Positions 47,601-56,100 of a stretch of DNA of 64,000 nucleotides are shown here, in pieces. A program made the position numbers and the translations under genes. This DNA is from Pseudeuparius sepicola (lineage: Eukaryota > Arthropoda > Insecta > Coleoptera > Anthribidae), in NCBI GenBank assembly GCA_963920635.1, contig OY987303.1:54063223-54127222 (forward strand). Reading direction: 5' to 3'. The notes under the pieces were generated by a model. It was not told the DNA's origin and ran no database searches. It was given only the letters and a program-made list of their open reading frames with translations. Within the stretch, counting starts at the first letter, position 1, and each line of letters opens with the position of its first letter.

Positions 47601-49813
47601 GCAGCAAACAACAGAATTTTAAAGCGTTAATATCATTTTCTTTTGAAAAATACCTATTCTTATCGGTAATTACTAATAAAAAGTTATAGAATGATGAAGC
47701 TAGTGATATAAAAAAGTTTTTGCGAAGTTTTTAAAATTTTCAGAAATTTCATAAATATTAAAAATTGGCAAAAAACTAAATCTTTTACTAGAGCGTTCAA
47801 ATTTGGTACACTTACGTAAAATTAAAAAAGAAACAACTTTTTCAAGTAAAACTTTTTGATATTTTAACAAATGAACCCATTTTTGGCGATATATATTTTT
47901 TAAATGTCATTTTTGACAGATAACGAAAGTCACATGACCACGTTTGAGTGGGTCATTTTTCATCTTTTTTTTATAAATAACAAAACTCTGTCGATAATTT
48001 TAATGAATAAAAACAGAACAAAAACATATTTTCTAAAATAAATAAATACAGTACCTATGTTCGGAAATAAATGCACCAACTTGAAAAATTAAAAAGAAAA
48101 ATGGAAAATATGTCGAAAAGTTCATATGAACATGGGTCCGCAGATGTTTGGTTTTCGAGATGCAGGGTGTTGAAATTAAATTTTATTTTCGATTTTAGTA
48201 ACTTTTTGAGACGACAAAATTTTCTTGCAAAATTTGGTAGCCGGGGTTTTTTTGGGAAGAGAAGTCATAATTAGGTATTATTTTTGGTGCAATCCGTAGA
48301 GGGCGCTGCGTACGCTATCATTATTTAATTTAATTTGCTTTCTGACAGTAAACTTTTACGACATTTTGTGAATGTATCCTCTTCACACACGTTTTTTAAG
48401 CAAAAAAGGTAGATATACTTGGTGAATAACGCCAAAGGTGACTGTTTTCGAGAAATTTTCAAATTTCTGCATCGATGCAGGTGCATATCGACACTCGTAT
48501 GCAATTAAATTCAAAATAAAATTTAAATAAACAAGTATATGTATTTTTTGACAGTTTAATTAACTAGTTATTGTTGTTTTTTTAAAAGAAAATTTTGTCG
48601 TCTCAAAACTTTTCATCATATTTTCCGTTTTTCTTTTTAATTTTTTAAGTTATTACCGGACATAAAACATAAAAATAATTCTTCTTCGAACCAGTGAAAT
48701 CTATATCACAAAATCAAGTATTTTTTTTGTCTTGAGCTCGTCAAATATCTCCTCTGGAGATATGGGTATTTCGGGGTACACATAAAGGAGTGTTGACCCA
48801 TTCAGTGGGTTTTCGCTAATATTGTTTCTAATATAAATTTTTAAAATTTTCAGTTTTGAAAATGTTCTTTCTGGCGTGGCGGTGCACACTGTAATAATTA
48901 TTGTGCAAAATATGTTTAGTAGGTTGTTTTGCCTAATTTACGGTTACGCGCTGCGACCGACGGAGTGTGTGCATAATATACGGCGGCGCGTTCTCAAATC
49001 TACTGTACAGCTTTTAATTTCGAGAAGACAAGATGAAACGAATAACAAATTGTAGATGTTTGATGTTCACTGCATTTTCAGATTAGGCCAGGAGTATATA
49101 ATTTTTGGTATTATTAATTTTGATATTACAAATCTCGTTTATTTGCCTCAGCCCCTGAATACGCCACTGCGAAGTCACATTTTTGAAGAATAAATGGTAT
49201 TACGGTTTTTTAATTGGTTGTCTCTTTAATTAGCTTTAATTGGCCGACTCTTTAAAACCCACTATTTCTGTTACAAAAAGTCCTTCCCCTTTCAGGTCAT
49301 CCAAAGCTACGGGCTTTCGTCACGCACGGTGGACTCCTCAGCATGTTCGAGACAGTGTTCCACGGAGTCCCGGTGGTGTCCCTTCCGGTTTTCTGCGACC
49401 ACGACTCGAACGCCGCGAAAGCGGCGATCGACGGGTACGCGCTGAAACTCGACCTGTCGACCCTAACCCCAGAAAAACTCCTGTGGGCCATAAAGAAGGT
49501 CATACACGATCCCAAGTTCAGAGAAGAGGTAAAGCGGAGGCAGTTTCTGCTCATGGATCAACCGGAGACGCCTCTAAAGAGGGCTATATACTGGACGGAG
49601 TATGTTTTGAGGCACAGAGGAGCCAAACATCTTCAGTCGCCTTCCAGAAATTTAGGGGTTATGCAATATTATTTAGTAGACGTCGTAGGAATTTTATTAT
49701 TAAGCTTTATTTGTATGTGGTATTTGTTGAAATTATTTTATAGGTGCCTTGTTGGATATACGCTGACTGCGGAGAGTAGAATAGTAAGTAAAAAACTAAT
49801 AAAAATAGAGTAA
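38328..49813 (+). CDS. UDP-glycosyltransferase (UGT), complete, four exons
   Basis: Membrane-bound ER enzyme that transfers a sugar from a UDP-sugar to small lipophilic molecules; in insects it serves detoxification, pigment and hormone conjugation. Exons are 38328-38654, 40717-41217, 41275-41500 and 49296-49813, giving 523 residues with all frames consistent. Visible are a signal peptide (about 1-21), the catalytic-type His34 in TKSH, the glycine-rich SMGSS at 294-298, the W344 LPQQDIL motif, and the donor-binding signature FVTHGGLLSMFE at 359-370 followed by HGVPVVSLP. A membrane anchor spans about 479-500, and a short cytosolic tail ends KKLIKIE. The DQ pair that contacts the sugar in most UGTs reads D386-H387 here. 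The third intron (7.8 kb) is full of repeats. Subfamily is not assigned. Confidence 0.93.
38718..40680. mobile_element. TIR element with THAP-domain remnant in UGT intron 1
   Basis: The termini TAGAGGCCCTGTATGACACG and its exact complement extend for about 60 bp (through AACAGAGGTTGGACAAC). The exact 8 bp duplication GTACAGAT lies at 38710-38717 and 40681-40688. Without it the intron would be about 91 bp. A decayed THAP DNA-binding domain is encoded on the minus strand near the right end. An 8 bp duplication plus THAP suggests a P-element-like transposon; a hAT-type end (TAGAG) is the alternative. Confidence 0.9.
39552..40490 (-). pseudogene. Broken THAP-domain gene, two exons
   Basis: The first part (about 40490-40339, minus strand) reads CVIRNCKNSEQDEFF, then FPKSAEERARWCK, a typical THAP start with C-x4-C. 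After a frameshift come YPNMRDGNDTKICE and a GTAAGT donor. The second exon (39761-39552) begins VHFCDMDFECQ, VVLKKGSSPATFD. Across the junction ICE|VHF gives the C-x2-H pair, and SSPATF corresponds to the AVPTIF box. No transposase catalytic region was recognised. Confidence 0.75.
40717..41217 (+). CDS. UGT exon 2 (acceptor-binding domain)
   Basis: Residues 110-276, beginning ACDVLLSD and including the HFDLLIIDGSYPECALGFAH segment typical of UGT N-terminal domains. Both junctions are phase 0 (TTTTTAG|GCT and GAG|GTAAGA). Confidence 0.92.
41275..41500 (+). CDS. UGT exon 3 (start of UDP-sugar-binding domain)
   Basis: Residues 277-351 plus one base, containing GFIYFSMGSS and KLGKWLPQQDIL. The intron before it is only 57 bp; the intron after it is about 7.8 kb. 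Confidence 0.92.
41838..42755 (-). repeat. 5S rRNA-derived repeat, copy C (interrupted)
   Basis: The 5S-like core lies at about 42421-42366 on the minus strand (AAAGTCAAGCAACAACG and CACGGACGGGTGATACC). The hairpin part is split after GAGGCCTC by a palindromic insert (41920-42258). The upstream section with the ACAATAATG hairpin is intact at 42.66-42.70 kb. More diverged than copies A, B and D. Confidence 0.65.
41920..42258. repeat. Insert with strong hairpin inside 5S-derived copy C
   Basis: The insert begins near CGTCAGATAGTGACAG and ends near CTGTCTGAAAG, so the ends are partly inverted. Within it, AAACCCAAAGGCATA...AAAAAGGGTTGAATTAAG faces its complement across about 25 bp (42130-42245). 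Function unknown. Confidence 0.6.
42910..45122. other. UGT intron 3 sequence with one repeat fragment
   Basis: A fragment of the 45123-46890 family lies at about 43.03-43.35 kb (ATTTGGCACTGATGTGTTTTTGGGG and AGAGGGCGCCACTTGCGC). The rest is AT-rich without recognised features. Confidence 0.5.
45123..46890. mobile_element. Palindromic element (CAGGATGTCTCATTTTTG end) interrupted by 5S-derived copy D
   Basis: It starts CAGGATGTCTCATTTTTGAA after TA. The right end carries a diverged complement (CTAATGAGAGAC, then TA). Inverted blocks include AACGCAAACGGTTGATT and its complement at 45.36 kb. It is split by 45478-46080. Related fragments lie at 9.72-11.0 kb and 43.0-43.3 kb. Confidence 0.65.
45478..46080 (+). 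repeat. 5S rRNA-derived repeat, copy D
   Basis: On the plus strand, 45846-45900 reads GATCGTCAAAGTCGTCAAGCAACGC...TTCATGGATGAGTGATC, aligning with the 5S rRNA internal promoter (with a 3 nt insertion before CAAGCAAC). It is preceded by the ACAATAATG hairpin (45530-45562) and followed by the ACTGAAGTTC terminal hairpin (45.97-46.07 kb). Opposite in orientation to copies A-C. Confidence 0.7.
46894..47967. mobile_element. Large palindrome in UGT intron 3
   Basis: The left end CAGTGTCCTCCAAAAAGTTCG follows TA. The core at 46985-47967 is a near-perfect inverted repeat with arms of about 470 bp around 47.47 kb. Its right side runs directly into the truncated hAT copy at 47968, so the right terminus is missing. 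One arm is repeated at 830-1260. Confidence 0.8.
47968..49169. mobile_element. Truncated hAT remnant, second copy of 8354-9604
   Basis: It matches the opsin-intron element from ATAAATAACAAAACTCTGTCG to the right terminus CCTGAATACGCCACTG. The left terminus is missing where the palindrome abuts. A 70 bp segment absent from copy 1 lies near 48.28 kb (CGTAGAGGGCGCTGCGTACG). Confidence 0.85.
48701..48889 (-). pseudogene. hAT transposase C-terminal dimerisation fragment
   Basis: The frame reads TATPERTFSKLKILKIYIRN, then ENPLNG and ISPEEIFDELK. It is the same fossil as at 9114-9308, with small differences (here the usual ATPERTF is better preserved). Confidence 0.85.
49296..49813 (+). CDS. UGT exon 4 (donor signature, membrane anchor, tail)
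   Basis: Residues 352-523. It holds FVTHGGLLSMFE, the D386-H387 pair in place of DQ, EKLLWAIKKVIHDP, the anchor VVGILLLSFICMWYLLKLFY and a basic tail. An AATAAA overlaps the last codons (49798-49803). The stop is 46 bp from the stop of the convergent SNMP gene. Confidence 0.93.
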
Positions 49814-49828
49814 AAAGAGTCTATAATA

Positions 49829-49834
49829 TTTATT
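49829..49834 (-). terminator. Likely SNMP polyadenylation signal
   Basis: The complement of TTTATT gives AATAAA on the minus strand, 25 bases past the stop codon. Cleavage would fall near or within the end of the UGT coding region, so the convergent transcripts probably overlap. Confidence 0.5.
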
Positions 49835-49859
49835 CAACAAATATATTTTCTACGCTTAC

Positions 49860-50150
49860 CTAATACTTGTCGAATTCATGACCACTCATAGCATGGTTAA
49901 CAGACCCCGTCTTACTTTTGAGGTTAGGCTTATTTAAATGTTCTTTGAAATATTTTAAATTGTCATCTTTCTTACCGCTATGCACAGGAGTAACTTTAAA
50001 CCCTTTTTTATTCTTATATAAAAGATATTGTCCTAGCATTAAAACAGCAAACCCCGAAAAAATTCCTACCCAAAGCAAAATTCCTACTATCCTCATCAAG
50101 AAAAATATGTTTTTGACTTTGTTTAGTATCGGACCTTCAAGTACAATGCC
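49860..50150 (-). CDS. SNMP exon 8 (second membrane segment and tail)
   Basis: Begins GIVLEGPILNKVKN, then the C-terminal transmembrane helix and a basic cytoplasmic tail ending HEFDKY. The acceptor is TTTCCAG|GGC, phase 0. Confidence 0.9.
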   Translation of the reverse strand, partial: GIVLEGPILNKVKNIFFLMRIVGILLWVGIFSGFAVLMLGQYLLYKNKKGFKVTPVHSGKKDDNLKYFKEHLNKPNLKSKTGSVNHAMSGHEFDKY

Positions 50151-53100
50151 CTGGAAATATAAATGTTTGTAAGGTGACTTGTTCAGAAACGTACTACTTA
50201 CCTCTTCTATCCAAAATATGGGGTGTAAGGCGGTTGGTAAGTTTTCCATTATGGAGATTTTTGAGTTTGTGGATATTGGCATATTAAACTGCATTCGTTT
50301 CTTCGCATCAAGAGGGACGCCCAACATCTGAAATATGGACAAGAAAATCAACAGTTTTTAACCGACTTCAAAAAAGGAGGTTATCAATTCGGTTGTATTT
50401 TTATTTTTTGTTATGTTTGTTACTTCAGAACTTCGTCATTTATACACCGATTTTTACAATTCTTTTTGTATTTGAAATGGTATACCTACAGAATGGCCCC
50501 ATTTAAATTTGAAGAAAAAAGTCCACTCCTAAGGGTGGACAAATAAGGGATGAAATTTCATATTGAACCGATTTCGATGATTCTTTTTTATTAGAAAGGG
50601 AGTACCTCAGAGGAGGCCCCATTTAAATTTGAAGAAAAAATTCCACCCCTAAGGGTAGATAAATAGGGGATGAAAGTTCATATTGGACCGATTTCGATGA
50701 TTCTTATTTTAGTAGAAAGGGGTTACCTTAGGTTACCTTAGGGGTTACCTTAGGTCACATTTAAATTTAAAAAGATATTAAATTTGAAGAGAAAAATTTC
50801 AATCCTAAGGGTGGAGAAATAGGGGATGGAATTTAATATTGGACCGATTTCGATAATTCTTAATTATTCACTAAAAAATAAAAAATAAAAAATAAAAAAT
50901 GTAAATATTTGAACTAAAATTTTAGAAATATTTTTCTTTTTCTAAATTGAGTTATCTTTGGAATCGGTGACAGTAAGTTATGATGTATGTAGGATATGAT
51001 GTATTCATATCTAAATAGATTTAAATTCATTGCCTTGACTGTCACCAAATCCAACGATAACTCAATTTAGGAAGAGAAAAATATTTCTAAAATTTTAGTT
51101 GAAATGTACATACTGGCAAATTTGTGAAGTCGGTGTTATTTTTTGTTATTTTTTTTTTTAATTTTTAGTGGAGTGTGCATACGGGCAAATTTTTTTGTTA
51201 ATTTTTTTTTACATTAATACGAACTGCAGTATGTTGCGAGTTTTTTGAAAAATGTATTCACTACAAAAAGTAGGTAGTTCTTTACCGGCTCAAACATTAT
51301 ATAAATGCCATGCTTGTCTCCTTCAGGACTCATTCCTTGCACTTGCTCAAGGTAACTTTCGTGGGCTTTATAAAAATGCGGAAAGGTGGCTATTAAGGGC
51401 ACCCCCATGCATTTAGTAAGATCCATAAGACCTCTCTTTAAACAAGTCGTAGGAGTCTCACAATAACACTTGTCATATTCCACGTTTTCCATGTCCCCCA
51501 TGTCTGCTTCGTATCTATTTATGTTTATTCCATAAATTACTGTTGTGTTTACGTAGTAAGCTTCCACAGTCCTAAAAACGGATTTATGTGAGAATTTAAC
51601 GGCTGCCAATATTAACATTAATGACATAATATGTGAAATATTAACCAATCAGGTGATGATTTCAGAAATAATACCATTATATAGTGGTATTATCAGGGGT
51701 AATATAATAAGTGGTGTGCCTATTATCGATAATACCTTTCGTTAATTTTACGAATTATAATCCCAAAGCTGAAAATACCACGACTGCGCAGCAGGAGTGG
51801 TATTTTCTGTATTAATTTTTTCTATGTTTACATTTCCAAAACGACTTATTTTGAATGAGTTTATTGACAGCTTTGACTGTAGCATTCGAGTAAACAAACA
51901 TGACGCTTGGATATCCAAGGCAAATACGATTATCCTACACCCTGTTAGCGTTGGTTTATTTTCTGAATGTGTGTCATAAATTTAAACGGAGACAGAGGTC
52001 TAATAACAACAATTTAGCAATGTAAATGTTATATAAATTCATTGATACAATGCTTAATAATACCGTAACATAATTTAAAAGTTGCATAATTTAGAAAATT
52101 GTAGAACACACCAATTTTAAGAAGTACGTGTTTGTATCGAACAGATTCGCGGTTGCTAAGCAACGAAGTGATAATTGCACAAGTGGCATTACCGCTTTGG
52201 TATGCACAAGTGCAATTATCGCTAGCAGAGGCATATGATTGGTTGGATTTTTATGGAAGGAGCTACCTTATTGGAAATAATCGCTAAAATCCTACTCTCT
52301 TAGTTACATCATTGTTACGCTAAACCAATATTGTGGTAGCTAAAACTGACAGGTAACCTGATAACTTCTTCACAGCACCAAATTTAATATAGGACTAGAA
52401 GATACAATTATTTCAGTTAGGGCACACCGGAGAAACGGGGTAAGTGGATACCAAGGCCAGTAATATCATTTAGAATAGTACTGTGGCTGCCACCTACCGG
52501 GAAACAATAAGAAACTAGTTCGGTCGAGATAGAGCATTGCAGAAAATTGCCAATTTCAACCGCCAGACAAGTTTTCCCCCACTACAATTTTTGAAATAAA
52601 CTGATATAAAAATTGTTTTTCTGTTGGTAAGTATTAATTCTGAGTGCAATAATATTGTTTTTAAATAGAAATCAACTCCTACACAGAATCGTTAGTGAGA
52701 AATAGATAGGTTCCACTTGCCCCAGGGTTTCTTTAGAGTTGGGGCAAGTAAAACTGACAACAAAGGGGTAATAGTGGACACTAGGTTCCCCTTGCCCCAA
52801 GGTTTTTTTTGCGTACCTTATTTTCGAATTTATTATTCTGTGGTAGTTGAAAATAAAAAGAGGCCACCGGCAACGTACTCGAAAGAGAACAATCTCGCTC
52901 GAAGGTGCGCAAACAAGTAAATCGCCACGGGAAGGAACAGCTCACCAGGAAGGGGGCGATACATTGCACCAACAGGAATCAGAAGGTACTTTTCAGCAAC
53001 AAGAGCAAGAGATGGGTGTACCTCTCCAGCAAGAATCAATGATGCCTTTAGCTGCCTTTGGGCATATTAAGCAGACTCCATTATCCCTTCAGCAGAAACG

Positions 53101-56100
53101 TAGAAAAATAGAAATAAAAATAGAGTTGGGGCAAGTGGAACTGACAACAATGGGGTAAGTGGACACTAGGTTCCACTTGCCCCAATTTTTTTTGCGTACC
53201 TTATTTCAAATTTATTATTAAGGGGCCACCGGCAACGTACTCGAAAGAGAGCAGAATCTCGAAGGTGCGCAAACAAGTAAATCGCCACGGGAAGGAACAG
53301 CTCACCAGGAAGGGGGCGATACATTGCACCAACAGGAATCAGAAGGTACTTTTCAGCAACAAGAGCAAGAGATGGGTGTACCTCTCCAGCAAGAATCAAT
53401 GATGCCTTTAGCTGCCTTTGGGCATATTAAGCAGACTCCATTATCCCTTCAGCAGAAACGTAGAAAAATAGAAATAAAAATAGAGTTGGGGCAAGTGGAA
53501 CTGACAACAATGGGGTAAGTGGACACTAGGTTCCACTTGCCCCAATTTTTTTTGCGTACCTTATTTCAAATTTATTATTAAGGGGCCACCGGCAACGTAC
53601 TCGAAAGAGAGCAGAATCTCGAAGGTGCGCAAACAAGTAAATCGCCACGGGAAGGAACAGCTCACCAGGAAGGGGGCGATACATTGCACCAACAGGAATC
53701 AGAAGGTACTTTTCAGCAACAAGAGCAAGAGATGGGTGTACCTCTCCAGCAAGAATCAATGATGCCTTTAGCTGCCTTTGGGCATATTAAGCAGACTCCA
53801 TTATCCCTTCAGCAGAAACGTAGAAAAATAGAAATAGAAATAGAATTGGGGCAAGTGGAACTGACAACAATGGGGTAAGTGGACACTAGGTTCCACTTGC
53901 CCCAATTTTTTTTGCGTACCTTATTTCAAATTTATTATTAAGGGGCCACCGGCAACGTACTCGAAAGAGAGCAGAATCTCGAAGGTGCGCAAACAAGTAA
54001 ATCGCCACGGGAAGGAACAGCTCACCAGGAAGGGGGCGATACATTGCACCAACAGGAATCAGAAGGTACTTTTCAGCAACAAGAGCAAGAGATGGGTGTA
54101 CCTCTCCAGCAAGAATCAATGATGCCTTTAGCTGCCTTTGGGCATATTAAGCAGACTCCATTATCCCTTCAGCAGAAACGTAGAAAAATAGAAATAAAAA
54201 TAGAGTTGGGGCAAGTGGAACTGACAACAATGGGGTAAGTGGACACTAGGTTCCACTTGCCCCAATTTTTTTTGCGTACCTTATTTCAAATTTATTATTA
54301 AGGGGCCACCGGCAACGTACTCGAAAGAGAGCAGAATCTCGAAGGTGCGCAAACAAGTAAATCGCCACGGGAAGGAACAGCTCACCAGGAAGGGGGCGAT
54401 ACATTGCACCAACAGGAATCAGAAGGTACTTTTCAGCAACAAGAGCAAGAGATGGGTGTACCTCTCCAGCAAGAATCAATGATGCCTTTAGCTGCCTTTG
54501 GGCATATTAAGCAGACTCCATTATCCCTTCAGCAGAAACGTAGAAAAATAGAAATAGAAATAGAGTTGGGGCAAGTGGAACTGACAACAATGGGGTAAGT
54601 GGACACTAGGTTCCACTTGCCCCAATTTTTTTTGCGTACCTTATTTCAAATTTATTATTAAGGGGCCACCGGCAACGTACTCGAAAGAGAGCAGAATCTC
54701 GAAGGTGCGCAAACAAGTAAATCGCCACGGGAAGGAACAGCTCACCAGGAAGGGGGCGATACATTGCACCAACAGGAATCAGAAGGTACTTTTCAGCAAC
54801 AAGAGCAAGAGATGGGTGTACCTCTCCAGCAAGAATCAATGATGACTTTAGTTGAGCATTCCTTTGAGACAATCCTTCTTGGGCATAATAAGCAAACTTC
54901 ATTATCCCTTCAGCAGAAACTTAGAAAAATATGCCCCGTCTACTTGCTACGTCGAAAAAATGAAAGAAAATAAAGATGAAGAAAAGACACAGTTATTTCA
55001 AAAAAGAAAGCGGAACAAAAAGCCAAAGAAGACATTGCTTTTGGGCAGTAGTGTTGGAGAGCAGTGCGCTGTTCCTGAAGAACAGACAGATTCTGATGAT
55101 GACATTGAGTGGGGAAGGCCACGATCTCCTTCTTTAGAAGAAATATATCGTGATGCAGACTCTGAAGATTTTGTCCCAACAAAATTTCCCATTACTGGAA
55201 GCACAAGTGCCTACCTAATATTTATTATGTGGCACAAGTTTTACGTGGCTTTGGCGATGAAGTCGAAATAAAATGTCTTCGAAAGAGCATGAAAACGGAA
55301 TGCAAATATTACTATCCTCAAGTTCCAGATATCCCAATAATAACGAAAAGTCAAATTGTTTTTGTACTACCAAAACCGTCATTACAAAAGCATCACACAA
55401 AGAGGCAGCAGTCCCTCATCTCATTTTCAACATCACTCAATCAGTATAATGTTCGCTGGCATGCGCATTTATTTTTTTTATAATTATATTCTTAAAAATC
55501 AAGTGTCTAGTTTTATTTCCACTTGCCTCAGCGTTATTTCTCAGTAGTTACATAGGTAAAATACGTATAGGATCCAATTTTGTATGAAAGCACAAAAAAT
55601 GAGTTGAAATATAATTAAAAATTCATTGTTGTGAAAACATGTTGTTCAAAGATAGATACGTATAATGTTCTACTCAATGATAATGATGATAGTATAAAGA
55701 GCGTTTTATTGAAATGTATGTACCTACCTGCACAAATCGGGTGAAAATGTCCACAGACTCTCATTCTTCTTTGTTAACGGTGGAAAAATCCAACCATCTG
55801 TTCCCTTAAACCTGTTGCATTCTGGTGTATTCCAGAGAGTTAATTCTTTGATGCCATCCACTTCAATCAGTCGTCCTGCGTCCTTCGAGTTAGAAATGCC
55901 TCTAAGAACCTTCGTTCTTTTACCGAGAGTCGCGTTTCTCTGAAATATAAACGATAAGTATGAACTTTCCAATTCGTTCTTATGTTACCGGTCCTAAGAT
56001 CGAAAAAAGGTAAAGCTTCTCGGCTTTGCTCTTGAGTCCGGGCATCTGCTGTTTGATTTGAGAGCACACAGCCTTGGCGGCAAATTCTTTAGCCCTACAA

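Larger units (their letters stand above)
52430..55560 (+). mobile_element. Transposon-derived block with amplified middle, in SNMP intron 5
   Basis: The block holds many copies of GGGGCAAGTGGAAC and its complement, including single copies near its two ends (GGGGTAAGTGGATACC at 52.44 kb, TTTCCACTTGCCTCAG at 55.52 kb). Between them lie a tandem 360 bp array and then a protein-coding remnant. Termini and target duplication were not established, so the class is unknown. Confidence 0.5.

Noticed and set aside
52847..54598. A long repeat protein encoded across the 360 bp array
   Set aside because: The period is a multiple of three, but every frame has a stop in each unit, and the main frame ends at LTTMG before the boundary.
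53166..54902. Repeated 77-codon minus-strand frames (MILAGEVHPSL-type) in the 360 bp array
   Set aside because: These are complements of the repeated plus-strand frame, without splice or start context; they follow from the tandem repeat itself.
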